Positions 35,515 to 45,140 are shown, counted from the first letter of the stretch. The stretch is DNA of 64,000 nt from Flavobacteriaceae bacterium UBA5534 (GCA_002426015.1 DINS01000008.1:62001-126000); one strand, 5' to 3'. The notes: generated by a model from the sequence alone, not told the origin. Translations and numbers: made by a program.

Positions 35515-35709
35515 TGGTTTTAAATAGATTAAACATTGATTTAACTCTGGATTCTGTAGAATTAAAGATTTAATAAAAACTTTAAGTTCTTCAATTTCGT
35601 AAGGCAACAAACGTTGAATTGCTTTTTGAACTTCTCTACAGAACAGGTTAGCGTCGAAACTAACTTTTTTAAGTACAGTTTTAGTGTACTCAAACATTGC
35701 TCTTGCCAT
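35512..35709 (-). CDS. Small conserved-looking helical protein
   Basis: A 65-residue protein beginning MARAMFEYTKTVLKKVSFDA, with two amphipathic helices, one cysteine in LFCREVQKA and an ending in QCLIYLKP. I believe near-identical small proteins recur in flavobacteria, but this is memory rather than a search. It has its own A-rich leader and a shared terminator right after its stop, which supports a real transcription unit. Function unknown. Confidence 0.72.
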   Translation of the reverse strand: MARAMFEYTKTVLKKVSFDANLFCREVQKAIQRLLPYEIEELKVFIKSLILQNPELNQCLIYLKP

Positions 35710-35843
35710 AATTTTTTTTAGGTTTAGGGTTTAGATAGGTAGATTTTAATAATAGGCAGTACGTTTTATAATTCGATCTAATTTACTAAAAAAAAGGATA
35801 TGTTTCGCTTTTTATAGAAAAAATTAACAGAAGGTCTTCTTTT

Positions 35844-36644
35844 TTAAAAACGATTATCACCATCCAAAATATTACCTAATCCACCAAGGATACTGCCTTC
35901 TCCTTTATCTTTTCCTCCTCCTTGTGGTGCAGATGCCAACACACGACCAGCTAATCTGCTAAAAGGTAAAGATTGAATATAAACCGTACCTGGGCCTTGA
36001 AGTTTTGCATAAAACAAACCTTCGCCACCAAATATGGTGTTTTTTATACCTCCAATAAACTCTATATCATAGTCTATCTCTTGAGTAAAACCAATAATAC
36101 AACCTGTATCTACTCTTAATATCTCACCCGATTTAAGTTCTTTTTTTGCTGTAGTTCCTCCTGCATGTACAAAAGCCATTCCGTCGCCTTCAAGTTTTTG
36201 CATTATAAAGCCTTCACCACCAAAAAGCCCACGTCCTAAACGTTTAGAAAACTCAATACCAACGCTAACACCTTTAGCTGCACAAAGAAATGCATCTTTT
36301 TGACAAATGAATTTACCTCTAAATTCGGTTAAATCTATTGGTATAATTTTTCCTGGATAAGGTGACGCAAAAGAAACGTTTTTCTTGCCCGAAACTGTAT
36401 TATAAAATGCTGTCATAAACAAGTTTTCACCTGTAAGGATGCGTTTTCCAGCCCCTAAAATAGAACCTAAAAAACCCTTATTCTTTTCAGAGCCATCACC
36501 AAAAATAGTTTCCATTTTTATACCATCATCCATCATCATAAAACTTCCTGCTTCTGCAATAACACCTTCTTGAGGGTCGAGTTCAATTTCTACGTATTGC
36601 ATTTCTTCTCCGTAGATTCTGTAGTCAATTTCGTGTGCTGTCAT
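35844..36644 (-). CDS. AIM24 / TIGR00266 family protein
   Basis: A 266-residue soluble protein, nearly all beta strand, with the TIGR00266 pattern: YVEIELDPQEGVIAEAGSFMMMDDGI at the start, FVHAGGTT and CIIGFTQEIDYDIEF in the middle, and a Gly-rich tail (PQGGGKDKGEGSILGGLG). Mitochondrial AIM24 is related; the bacterial role is unknown. It precedes a group of genes with membrane or envelope-stress flavour. Confidence 0.9.
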   Translation of the reverse strand: MTAHEIDYRIYGEEMQYVEIELDPQEGVIAEAGSFMMMDDGIKMETIFGDGSEKNKGFLGSILGAGKRILTGENLFMTAFYNTVSGKKNVSFASPYPGKIIPIDLTEFRGKFICQKDAFLCAAKGVSVGIEFSKRLGRGLFGGEGFIMQKLEGDGMAFVHAGGTTAKKELKSGEILRVDTGCIIGFTQEIDYDIEFIGGIKNTIFGGEGLFYAKLQGPGTVYIQSLPFSRLAGRVLASAPQGGGKDKGEGSILGGLGNILDGDNRF

Positions 36645-36709
36645 GATTTTTTGTTTTTTAATTGATTCAAGTATATGTTGATTCAGTTTCCGTTTTGTTA
36701 CAAATACAA

Positions 36710-37165
36710 TTAGCTTTTTACTTTAATGCTCCATTCAAAATTAAAAGTTGACACCTCAACACCATCAGTATTTGTTCCAACAGATGTCATCCAAATAGTT
36801 TGCCCTTCACCAGTTTCAATCGCTTTAGCAATAGCATTATCTATTAAATGTCCATCGTTACATTTAAAAGTAATTCTGCCTGTTGCCTTTTTTGTAAATG
36901 TTGCATTGTTATTAGAAACAAGCATTGATATATTTTTACCACTTTCTCTAATTTTCATTAGGACTAAAGCTCCTGTCGTAAGCTCTGCAGCCATACCTTG
37001 TACAGCCCAAAACATAGATTTAAATGGATTTTGATTTATCCATCTGTGCTTTACAGAAACTGTACATGATACATCATCAATTGTTTTTACTCTTACTCCT
37101 GTAAAAAAAACTGATGGCAGCTTAAACAGATTGAAAGTATTTATTTTACTAGGTGTTAACTTCAT
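36710..37165 (-). CDS. DUF4442 hotdog-fold protein
   Basis: A 151-residue protein of thioesterase-like (hotdog) appearance. NPFKSMFWAVQGMAAELTTGALVL matches the long-helix region of DUF4442, a family near acyl-CoA thioesterases, and strand segments follow. No catalytic residue can be assigned safely. It lies 65 bases upstream of the AIM24 gene on the same strand. Confidence 0.8.
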   Translation of the reverse strand: MKLTPSKINTFNLFKLPSVFFTGVRVKTIDDVSCTVSVKHRWINQNPFKSMFWAVQGMAAELTTGALVLMKIRESGKNISMLVSNNNATFTKKATGRITFKCNDGHLIDNAIAKAIETGEGQTIWMTSVGTNTDGVEVSTFNFEWSIKVKS

Positions 37166-37247
37166 TTGTTAGTTTATTTTGCTCAAAATTATCGAAAATA
37201 ATTCACATTACAATTTGTTAAAATTATGTTAAATTATACTACTATGT

Positions 37248-37280
37248 TTTGCATAATACCTTTTTTTAGATATATATTTG
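37248..37280 (+). promoter_or_regulatory. Consensus promoter of the DUF4870 gene group
   Basis: TTTG (37248-37251), 21 bases, TATATTTG (37273-37280), 29 bases before the ATG at 37310. Confidence 0.65.
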
Positions 37281-37309
37281 CATAAGAAACTATTATATGC
37301 TTTTACATC

Positions 37310-37756
37310 ATGTTAGATAATCACCAAAAAAATATCGCAACGTTTATACATTTATCAACCTTTTCGAGGTTTATAATTCCGTTTGGAAATTTTATAGGTC
37401 CATTAATTCTTTGGATAGCTAATAAAGAAAAATCACCTTTTGTTGATGGTCATGGTAAACAAGCTATTAACTTTCAAATAAGTATTTTGCTTTATGCTGT
37501 AATAATTGGAACACTAACGATACCGTTTTTTATATTCAATATTTTTAATGGTATTGATTTTTTAGACTTTAATGGGTTTGATAATTTCAGTATTAATATA
37601 GACAAACCTTCTCCTCTACTTTATATTGGAGGTGGACTTGGCTTTTTGGCTATAGTAGGTTTTATTTTAGAACTCTTATTTATAGTTAAAGCAAGTTTAA
37701 AAGCTAGAGATGGAGAAGAGTACAAATATCCATTAACAATAAATTTCATCAAATAA
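37310..37756 (+). CDS. DUF4870 domain membrane protein
   Basis: A 148-residue inner-membrane protein with three hydrophobic segments. The DUF4870 (Tic20-like) motifs are HLSTFSRFIIPFGNFIGPLILW and the conserved FVDGHGKQAINFQIS. Function unknown. It is the first gene of a probable plus-strand run through PadR and PspC. Confidence 0.88.
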   Translation: MLDNHQKNIATFIHLSTFSRFIIPFGNFIGPLILWIANKEKSPFVDGHGKQAINFQISILLYAVIIGTLTIPFFIFNIFNGIDFLDFNGFDNFSINIDKPSPLLYIGGGLGFLAIVGFILELLFIVKASLKARDGEEYKYPLTINFIK

Positions 37757-37811
37757 TCATCATCAATCAATCAAAAAATGAACAGTTTAAAAAATTAAAA
37801 CGAATGACACT

Positions 37812-38156
37812 ATGAAGATAGAAAACACAAAAGCACAAATGCGAAAAGGTGTATTAGAATACTGCATACTTTCGGTCTTAAAAGACGAAGACGCTTATGT
37901 TGCAGAAATTTTAGACACACTTAAAGACGCAAAACTGCTCGTGGTAGAAGGCACAATTTACCCTTTACTTACAAGGCTTAAAAATGCAGGTCTTCTTAAT
38001 TACAGATGGGAAGAGTCTACATCAGGACCTCCTAGAAAATATTATGGATTAACCGAAACAGGAAAATTATTCCTTAACGAGTTAAATACCACTTGGAGCG
38101 AATTACAAAACGCAGTAAATTTAGTAACCAGACAAAAAAAATCAAAAAATGAATAA
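37812..38156 (+). CDS. PadR family transcriptional regulator
   Basis: A 114-residue winged-helix repressor of the PadR-s1 type (MRKGVLEYCILSVLKDEDAYVAEIL; VEGTIYPLLTRLKNAGLLNYRWEESTSGPPRKYYGLTETG). Its 3' end overlaps the PspC gene by eight bases, an arrangement found repeatedly in Bacteroidota, so it most likely controls this locus. Confidence 0.93.
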   Translation: MKIENTKAQMRKGVLEYCILSVLKDEDAYVAEILDTLKDAKLLVVEGTIYPLLTRLKNAGLLNYRWEESTSGPPRKYYGLTETGKLFLNELNTTWSELQNAVNLVTRQKKSKNE

Positions 38157-39921
38157 GACAGTCAATATAAATTTAGCAGGTATATTTTTTCATATCGATG
38201 AAGATGCATACTTAAAACTTCAACGTTACCTTGAGGCTATAAAACGTTCTTTTACAGATTCTCAAGGTCGTTCTGAAATCATATCAGATATTGAAGCTCG
38301 TATTGCCGAATTATTTAGTGAGCGTGTAAAACATGACAAACAAGTAATTGGCAATAAAGAAGTTGACGAGGTTATCACCATTATGGGACAACCAGAAGAC
38401 TATCTTGTTGACGACGAAATATTTGAAGACGAACCTAGAAAACAAACATCTAGCAGCAGCAATTCTAAAAAGCTATTTAGAGATACTGACAACTCATATA
38501 TTGGTGGTGTAGCCTCTGGACTTGGCCATTATTTAGGCATCGATGCCGTTTGGGTACGTTTACTTTGGATAATATTTGCCTTCGGATCTGGTGGAACTTT
38601 TATTCTGATTTACATTTTGTTCTGGGTTTTAGTTCCAGAAGCTAAAACAACTTCAGAAAAGCTCACCATGACTGGAGAACCAGTAAATATTAGCAACATT
38701 GAAAAAAAAATCAAGGACGGATTTGAAAATGTATCTCAAACCGTAAGTGATACAGTAAAAAACATTGATTTACCAAAACAAGGTAATCGCATAAAATCAT
38801 CCTCAAAATCATTTTTTGATTCTATTGGTGATATTATAATGTTTTTCTTAAAAGTGTTTGCCAAATTTATAGGTATTCTATTAATGATAGTAGGTGCTTC
38901 TGTACTTATAGGATTAATTGTAGCTATGTTTTCAGTTGGTGTAGCAGATGTGATTCATATTCCTGGATTTGACCTTATAGATTCAGCAAATGCAGCCAAT
39001 GTACCTATTTGGTTAATATCATTATTATCGCTTTTTGCTGTTGGTATTCCTTTCTTTTTCTTGTTCTATTTAGGGCTGAAAATTCTAGTAAACAACTTAA
39101 AATCTATAGGCAACATTGCTAAATTCTCGCTCTTTGGTTTATGGTTAATGGCAATTATTGGATTAATCGTTATTGGTGCAAGACAAGCCAGTGAGTATAA
39201 TTATGACGCAAGCACAATTACAAAAGAACAATTAAACATAACAGCCAATGACACCTTACATTTAAGTATGCTAGAAAATGCAACTTATAGTAAACATTTT
39301 GGAAGACATAGGGAGGTTTTTAAAACAGTTTACGATGAAAATGACAACAAACTTATTTATACATCTGATATTAGATTAATTGTAAGATCAACAAAAGACT
39401 CTGTAGCATCAATAAATATTGAGAAAAATGCTCATGGCAAAAACTATCAAGAAGCAAAAAAGAGAGCGTTAGATATAAACTATAACTATACCTTAAATGG
39501 TAAGTCGTTACTAATAGATTCATACCTAACTACACCTCATAGTAATAAGTTTAGAGCACAACAGGTTGAAGTTACACTATACTTACCTGAAGGCACAATT
39601 TTATATGCTGATGAGAACACCTATTCATTTCATAGAAATACTGATCACTATAATGACATATTAGATAATGGTATGGAAGGACATTATCTTAAAATATTAA
39701 ATAACGAAATTATTTGCCTGGATTGTGATGACGACGATTTTAAAATGAACATTAATATTAATGATGATGGTTCAGAGTTTAAATTAGACGAAAACGGATT
39801 GCGTATTAAAAGTGATAGCACATCAGTTGAGATTAACAATAAAGGTGTAAAATCTAATAGCGAAAGTGTGCGAATTAACATCGATAAAAACGGAATTGAA
39901 ATCACATCAGACGACAATTAA
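38149..39921 (+). CDS. PspC domain envelope-stress membrane protein
   Basis: A 590-residue protein. The N-terminal 95 residues are a helical domain (VNINLAGIFFHIDEDAYLKLQRYLEAI). A PspC domain follows (about 103-165, KLFRDTDNSYIGGVASGLGHYLGIDAVWVRLLW), then several membrane helices (about 235-345). The C-terminal periplasmic region ends in short repeats (DENGLRIKSDS, NNKGVKSNSES, DKNGIEITSDD) typical of a beta-solenoid. It probably senses membrane stress together with PadR and the GIN proteins downstream. Confidence 0.92.
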   Translation: MNKTVNINLAGIFFHIDEDAYLKLQRYLEAIKRSFTDSQGRSEIISDIEARIAELFSERVKHDKQVIGNKEVDEVITIMGQPEDYLVDDEIFEDEPRKQTSSSSNSKKLFRDTDNSYIGGVASGLGHYLGIDAVWVRLLWIIFAFGSGGTFILIYILFWVLVPEAKTTSEKLTMTGEPVNISNIEKKIKDGFENVSQTVSDTVKNIDLPKQGNRIKSSSKSFFDSIGDIIMFFLKVFAKFIGILLMIVGASVLIGLIVAMFSVGVADVIHIPGFDLIDSANAANVPIWLISLLSLFAVGIPFFFLFYLGLKILVNNLKSIGNIAKFSLFGLWLMAIIGLIVIGARQASEYNYDASTITKEQLNITANDTLHLSMLENATYSKHFGRHREVFKTVYDENDNKLIYTSDIRLIVRSTKDSVASINIEKNAHGKNYQEAKKRALDINYNYTLNGKSLLIDSYLTTPHSNKFRAQQVEVTLYLPEGTILYADENTYSFHRNTDHYNDILDNGMEGHYLKILNNEIICLDCDDDDFKMNININDDGSEFKLDENGLRIKSDSTSVEINNKGVKSNSESVRINIDKNGIEITSDDN

Positions 39922-40011
39922 CAATTCATCTTTAAAAATCAACAGTTCAGATATTTATGTTAGTCATCAATAACATTTTAATAGATATTTGAATCAGAAA
40001 TCAATCAAAAA

Positions 40012-40515
40012 ATGACACAGTTTAAATATACACTTATTCTAATCTCCATATGCGTTTTGGGACTCATCAGCCCAATGAATGCTCAAATTTCGCAAGACAC
40101 CGAATTATTTCAAAAGCTTAAAGCGAATGATAGCTTACTGTTCGATTTAGGCTTCAACAAATGCGACAATAATCAATTTGAGAAGCTAATAACCGAAGAT
40201 TTAGAATTCTATCACGACAAGAATGGAGTGCTTCAGTCAAAAGAAGCGTTCATCAAAGTAATGGATAAAGGTATTTGCAGACAAGACAATCCATATAAGA
40301 CACGACGCGAATTAGTGAAAGGTAGTTTAGAGGTTTTTCCACTTTATAATAATGGAATACTCTACGCAGCCATTCAAAATGGTTCCCATCGTTTCTTTGA
40401 AAGTTATAAAGGTAAGGAAACAGCTGGAAGCACTGCAAAATTTTCGCATCTATGGATTTTAGAAAACAACCAATGGAAAATTAAAAGAATATTTAGTTAC
40501 GATCATCAATTATAA
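40012..40515 (+). CDS. Secreted NTF2-like (DUF4440) protein
   Basis: A 167-residue protein with a signal peptide (about residues 1-24, ISPMNAQ) and an NTF2-like cone: QKLKANDSLLFDLGFNKCD, then LITEDLEFYHDKNGVL, then FSHLWILENNQWKIKRIFSYDHQL. Such domains bind small ligands or act as enzymes; none can be chosen here. It lies between the PspC gene and the first head-GIN gene. Confidence 0.82.
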   Translation: MTQFKYTLILISICVLGLISPMNAQISQDTELFQKLKANDSLLFDLGFNKCDNNQFEKLITEDLEFYHDKNGVLQSKEAFIKVMDKGICRQDNPYKTRRELVKGSLEVFPLYNNGILYAAIQNGSHRFFESYKGKETAGSTAKFSHLWILENNQWKIKRIFSYDHQL

Positions 40516-40559
40516 ATCAATCAGTGCTGAACTCGGTTCAGTATCAAAAAACAATCATC

Positions 40560-41273
40560 ATGACAACAATTACAAAAGTATTAGTCGGACTCATCACAGG
40601 ACTACTTTTAGTTTCCTGCAACCTCAATATAGGTGTCAAAGGCAACGGAAATGTGCAAACCAAAACAAGAACCGTTAACGGCAGCTTTGACGCCATTGAA
40701 GTAAGTCGCGGACTCGATGTGTACCTCACACAAAGTGAAAACGAAAATATTACTGTTCAAGCTGATGAAAATTTGCACAACATCATCAAAACAGAAATTG
40801 AAGGTGGTGTTTTAAAGATTTTTTCAGAAAAAAACATTAGCTATTCTGAAGCAAGAAAAGTAATGGTTAGCTTCAAAGACGTTACAAAAATTTCAGCATC
40901 AAGTGGCAGTGATGTATATGGAACCAATCATTTTACCATTAGTGATTTAGAATTATCAACATCCAGCGGAAGTGACATGACCATAAAAATTGATGCAGAA
41001 ACTTTAGATTGCAGTTCGTCTAGTGGAAGTGATCTAACACTAACAGGAAAAACCGAATCCATTAAGGCCAATGCATCAAGCGGAAGTACTATTGATGCCA
41101 AAAACTTAATAGCCTCAACTACCGAGGCCAGTGCTTCGAGTGGCGCAGATATTCTAGTAAATACAACAAAAATGCTCATTGCAAAAGCATCAAGTGGAGG
41201 TGATATTACCTACTATGGCAATCCAGAAAAAATAGAAAAAACCGATGGTGTTTCGGGTAGCATACACAATTAA
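40560..41273 (+). CDS. Head-GIN domain (DUF2807) lipoprotein
   Basis: A 237-residue lipoprotein (lipobox LLVSC, about Cys20). The start ATG at 40560 is preferred over a GTG at 40524. The DUF2807 solenoid begins with SFDAIEVSRGLDVYLTQSEN. The C-terminal half repeats a Ser-Ser/Gly motif about six times (SASSGSDVYG, STSSGSDMTI, CSSSSGSDLTL, NASSGSTIDA, SASSGADILV, KASSGGDITY), one turn each. Probably an envelope surface or adhesive solenoid; function unknown. Confidence 0.9.
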   Translation: MTTITKVLVGLITGLLLVSCNLNIGVKGNGNVQTKTRTVNGSFDAIEVSRGLDVYLTQSENENITVQADENLHNIIKTEIEGGVLKIFSEKNISYSEARKVMVSFKDVTKISASSGSDVYGTNHFTISDLELSTSSGSDMTIKIDAETLDCSSSSGSDLTLTGKTESIKANASSGSTIDAKNLIASTTEASASSGADILVNTTKMLIAKASSGGDITYYGNPEKIEKTDGVSGSIHN

Positions 41274-41311
41274 AACACAGACAATTAATACCAACTAACC
41301 AACTTGTTTAT

Positions 41312-41353
41312 AAAACCATTTCAAACGTAAATAAAAGTTTGGGATGGTTTTTG
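41312..41353 (+). terminator. Terminator after the first head-GIN gene
   Basis: AAACCATTTCAAAC (41313-41326) pairs with GTTTGGGATGGTTT (41337-41350) with two G-T pairs, followed by TTG and further T. Confidence 0.8.
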
Positions 41354-41355
41354 TT

Positions 41356-41363
41356 TATATTTG
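41356..41363 (+). promoter_or_regulatory. -7 element of the second head-GIN gene
   Basis: TATATTTG, directly after the terminator and 25 bases before the ATG at 41389, giving this gene its own transcript. Confidence 0.5.
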
Positions 41364-41388
41364 TTAGTATTAATTTTAAATTTATAAA

Positions 41389-42222
41389 ATGAATAAAATC
41401 ATTTTTACCTTTTTGTTGTCTATTGCTTGCCTTTCTTTTGTTTCAGCTCAAGATGACGAAAAAATCAAAGGAGATAGAAATGTCACCATCAAACAAACTT
41501 ATATTGAACCTTTTAATAAGATTGTTATTGGCGAAGAGTTTTCTGTCGAGATTATTTTTAACAGTAAAGCTTCTGTTGAAGTAGAAACTGATGAAAATCT
41601 TCATGAGTATATCGTCTTTGAAGTCGTGGGTGGAGTTTTGACATTCAAAACCACTAAACGCATCACGTCGAGCAAACGTATGAACATCAAAGTCAATTAT
41701 ACCGAAGGGTTAGAAACCATTGAGACACTCGAAGATGGTGAAATTCGCTCATTGACCTCACTAGAACTTAAAAATGCAACCTTAAAAACATCTGGTTCTT
41801 CAAAAGCCTATCTTAATTTTAGAACCAATGCATTTAATTACACAAGTTCTGACAAAGCTAAAGTAAAGCTAAACGTAACCGCAAATACTTCAACCATCGT
41901 TATTGGCGACAATAGTAAAGTTGAAGCTTTACTGAACTCAAAAACTGTAAAAATGGACATATACCAACGTGCTACAGCCAATATCGAAGGTGTTGCCGAA
42001 AACCTTAATTTACGTTTGGATTTATCAGCAAGTTTTAACGGAAAAGAATTTACGACCAACACATGCAACCTAGTTGCCGAAGGCAATAGCAATGCTACAA
42101 TAAGAGTTAATGATGCCTTAACCATGGAAGCTTCTGGTGGCAGTGAAGTATATTTGTATGGACTTCCAAAAATAACCTTGACTAAATTTATTGATACTGC
42201 AAAACTTCAAAAGAAAGAGTAA
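41389..42222 (+). CDS. Head-GIN domain (DUF2807) secreted protein
   Basis: A 277-residue protein with a signal peptide (LSFVSAQ, about residue 20). A DUF2807-type repeat fold follows (YIEPFNKIVIGEEFSVEIIFN; ETDENLHEYIVFEVVGGVLTFKT). It is a divergent paralogue of the upstream head-GIN lipoprotein, without the Ser-Gly repeats. It is probably exported to the periplasm or outer membrane. Function unknown. Confidence 0.85.
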   Translation: MNKIIFTFLLSIACLSFVSAQDDEKIKGDRNVTIKQTYIEPFNKIVIGEEFSVEIIFNSKASVEVETDENLHEYIVFEVVGGVLTFKTTKRITSSKRMNIKVNYTEGLETIETLEDGEIRSLTSLELKNATLKTSGSSKAYLNFRTNAFNYTSSDKAKVKLNVTANTSTIVIGDNSKVEALLNSKTVKMDIYQRATANIEGVAENLNLRLDLSASFNGKEFTTNTCNLVAEGNSNATIRVNDALTMEASGGSEVYLYGLPKITLTKFIDTAKLQKKE

Positions 42223-42242
42223 AACGCTAAAAACTTATAACA

Positions 42243-44060
42243 ATGAAAAAACTAACCTTGCTTTTTGTGATGCTTATCAGCATCACTGCTTGTAAAAAAG
42301 AAACAAAAACCGAAGACCAAAATGCTGCCATCAAAGCAGAAGTTCAGACTTTTTTAGACGATTACACTTCAACCTTTAAAAAACTATACTATGATTCGTC
42401 ATTGGCAGAATGGGAAGCCAATACACATATTGTTGTTGGTGATACTACCAATGCTTACAACATCCAAAAAGCAAATGAAGCCTATGCAAAATTTACAGGT
42501 AGCACTGATGTCATTGAAAAAACCAGAAAGTTTTTAGAGCAAAAAGATAATTTAGACATTGTTCAGGTACGTCAGTTAAACACGATTTTATATGGTGCTG
42601 CCAACAACCCAGAAACAGTTTCTGATGTCGTTTCAAAAAGAATTGCAGCAGAAAACGCTCAAAATGAGACGTTATTTGGTTATGACTTTAAAGTCGATGG
42701 AAAATCAGTTTCAACAGGAGATATAGATGAAGTTTTAAGAGCTTCCAATAACGAAAAAGAGCGACTTAAAAATTGGGAGGCATCAAAAAACGTTGGTAAA
42801 AACCTAAAAGACGGTTTAGAAAACTTAAGAAATCTTCGTAATGAAACAGTCAGTGCTTTAGGTTATGGTGATTACTTCTCGTACCAAGTTTCAGATTACG
42901 GCATGACACGTCAAGAAATGCTCGATGAAATGAATAAAATGGTCAAAGAAGTTTGGCCTTTATATAGAGAGTTGCATACTTGGGCTCGTTATGAGCTAGC
43001 CAAAAAATATAATGCCAAAGTACCTGACTACTTACCTGCTCATTGGTTACCAAACCGTTGGGGACAAGATTGGAGCGCATTGGTTAATGTTGAAGGTTTA
43101 GATGTAGATGCTGCCTTAAAAGACAAAGAACCAGAATGGATAGTAAAAGAAGGCGAAAAATTTTATGTTAGTATAGGATTTGATCCATTGCCAGCAAGTT
43201 TTTATGAAAAATCGAGTATGTACCCACTTCCTGCCGACGCTCCTTATAAAAAGAACAACCACGCATCGGCTTGGCACATGGATTTAGAAAACGATTTACG
43301 TTGCCTCATGAGTGTTGAAGCCAATGCAGAGTATTACGAAACAATTCATCACGAATTGGGTCATATTTATTATTACCAAGCATATACCAACCCTAACGTT
43401 CCACCATTATTACGTGCAGGAGCCAATAGAGGTTATCACGAAGCTATTGGAAGTTTGTTAGGTCTTGCAGCAATGCAAAAACCGTTTTTAGCTGAAAAAG
43501 GATTGGTAGATGCCAATGTTCAAATTGATGAAACTCAAAATTTATTGAAAGAGGCTTTAAACTATGTTGTGTTTTTACCATTTTCGGCTGGTGTAATGAC
43601 AGAGTTTGAAAATTCTTTATATGCTGAAAAGTTGCCAAAAGATCAATTCAATCAAAAATGGTGGGAATTGGCAAAAAAATACCAAGGTATGGTGCCACCA
43701 ACAGATCGTGGGGAAGAGTTTTGCGATGCGGCTTCAAAAACGCACATTAACAATGACGCTGCCCAATATTACGATTATGCAGTATCTTATATTTTATTGT
43801 TCCAATTTCATGACCATATAGCTAAAAACATCTTAAAACAAGATCCACACGCTACCAACTATTATGGAAGCAAAGAGGTTGGTTCGTTTTTAAAAGGCGT
43901 TTTAGAAACTGGTGCTAACAATGATTGGAGACAGCTTTTGAAAGAAAGTGTTGGTAGTGAAATGAGCGCAAAACCAATGTTAGATTATTTTGAACCTTTA
44001 ATGGCTTATTTAAAAGAGCATAATAAAGGAAGAACCTATACGTTACCAGAAACTTTTTAG
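42243..44060 (+). CDS. M2 family peptidyl-dipeptidase A (ACE-like) lipoprotein
   Basis: A 605-residue zinc metallopeptidase related to angiotensin-converting enzyme. It has a lipobox ISITAC (Cys17). The zinc motif HHELGH is near residue 369, and the third-ligand region GYHEAIGSLLGLA lies about 24 residues later. It removes C-terminal dipeptides, presumably from peptides in the periplasm, and complements the M3 lipoprotein at 24.5 kb. It begins 20 bases after the head-GIN gene and ends at a strong terminator. Confidence 0.93.
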   Translation: MKKLTLLFVMLISITACKKETKTEDQNAAIKAEVQTFLDDYTSTFKKLYYDSSLAEWEANTHIVVGDTTNAYNIQKANEAYAKFTGSTDVIEKTRKFLEQKDNLDIVQVRQLNTILYGAANNPETVSDVVSKRIAAENAQNETLFGYDFKVDGKSVSTGDIDEVLRASNNEKERLKNWEASKNVGKNLKDGLENLRNLRNETVSALGYGDYFSYQVSDYGMTRQEMLDEMNKMVKEVWPLYRELHTWARYELAKKYNAKVPDYLPAHWLPNRWGQDWSALVNVEGLDVDAALKDKEPEWIVKEGEKFYVSIGFDPLPASFYEKSSMYPLPADAPYKKNNHASAWHMDLENDLRCLMSVEANAEYYETIHHELGHIYYYQAYTNPNVPPLLRAGANRGYHEAIGSLLGLAAMQKPFLAEKGLVDANVQIDETQNLLKEALNYVVFLPFSAGVMTEFENSLYAEKLPKDQFNQKWWELAKKYQGMVPPTDRGEEFCDAASKTHINNDAAQYYDYAVSYILLFQFHDHIAKNILKQDPHATNYYGSKEVGSFLKGVLETGANNDWRQLLKESVGSEMSAKPMLDYFEPLMAYLKEHNKGRTYTLPETF

Positions 44061-44072
44061 TTTTAGAACTAT

Positions 44073-44113
44073 AAAAAAAGGGACTAAATTTAAATTTAGT
44101 CCCTTTTTTTTTT
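44073..44113. terminator. Strong bidirectional terminator
   Basis: AAAAAAAGGGACTAAATTT pairs perfectly with AAATTTAGTCCCTTTTTTT, separating the M2 gene from the converging trxB. Confidence 0.95.
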
Positions 44114-44128
44114 ATTTATGATTTTCTT

Positions 44129-45109
44129 TTAGTTATATGTAGATGTGCTCACTTCAAAAGTAGAATCTTTAGCTGCCAAATAACGCTCGGCATCTAAAGC
44201 AGCCATACAACCAGTACCAGCAGCTGTAACAGCTTGTCTGTACACATGGTCAGCAGCATCTCCCGATACAAAAACACCTTCTATATTAGTTTTTGATGTT
44301 CCCGGAACATTAATAATGTACCCTGTTTTATCTAAATTTAAATAGTCTTTAAAAATATCGGTATTTGGTTTATGGCCAATGGCAACAAAAAAGCCTGTTG
44401 CTGGAATTTCGTGAACCTTACCCGTAATATTGTGTTTTACCCTAACACCTGTAACTACTTGTCCGTCACCTAAAACCTCTTCAGTTTCGGTATTGAATAA
44501 TATGTCAATGTTTGGTGTATTTTTAACTCTAGCAGCCATAATTTTAGAGGCTCTAAATTCATCTTTACGTACCAACATGGTTACTTTTTTACACAATTTA
44601 GACAAGTAATGGGCTTCTTCGCATGCACTATCTCCTGCCCCAACAATTACTACTTCCTGGTTTCTGTAAAAGAAACCATCACAAACTGCACATGCCGAAA
44701 CACCTCCACCAAGTTTTAAATATTTCTGTTCAGAGTCTAATCCTAAATATTTTGCAGAGGCACCTGTTGATATAATTACAGTATCACAATGTATTTCTTT
44801 AGTTTCGTTAACCCAAACCTTGTGCACATCTCCAGAAAAATCAACTTTGGTTATCCAACCGTCACGTACATCGGTTTCAAAACGTTCGGCTTGTTTTCGC
44901 AACTCTATCATCATTTCGGGTCCAGTGATTCCATCAGGATAACCAGGAAAATTTTCAACCTCGTTTGTGGTTGTCAACTGTCCTCCAGGCTGTGTTCCTT
45001 GGTATAAAACAGGTTTCATGTTTGCTCTTGCAGCATAAATGGCTGCTGTATATCCTGCTGGACCAGAACCTATAATTAGGCATTTTACTTTTTCAATTGT
45101 GTCTGACAT
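44129..45109 (-). CDS. trxB: Thioredoxin reductase
   Basis: A 326-residue NADPH-dependent flavoenzyme that reduces thioredoxin. It has an FAD-binding GSGPAGYTAAIYAARA at the N-terminus, the redox disulfide CAVC at residues 140-143, the NADPH motif GAGDSACEEAHYLSKL and a C-terminal GDAADHVYRQAVTAAGTG. Complete and of normal length. It has a -7 element just upstream. Confidence 0.97.
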   Translation of the reverse strand: MSDTIEKVKCLIIGSGPAGYTAAIYAARANMKPVLYQGTQPGGQLTTTNEVENFPGYPDGITGPEMMIELRKQAERFETDVRDGWITKVDFSGDVHKVWVNETKEIHCDTVIISTGASAKYLGLDSEQKYLKLGGGVSACAVCDGFFYRNQEVVIVGAGDSACEEAHYLSKLCKKVTMLVRKDEFRASKIMAARVKNTPNIDILFNTETEEVLGDGQVVTGVRVKHNITGKVHEIPATGFFVAIGHKPNTDIFKDYLNLDKTGYIINVPGTSKTNIEGVFVSGDAADHVYRQAVTAAGTGCMAALDAERYLAAKDSTFEVSTSTYN

Positions 45110-45132
45110 TTTATTAATCTTAAATTATGTCA

Positions 45133-45140
45133 CAAAAGTA
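45133..45140 (-). promoter_or_regulatory. -7 element upstream of trxB
   Basis: TACTTTTG on the minus strand, 23 bases before the trxB ATG. No TTTG is seen at -33. Confidence 0.5.
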
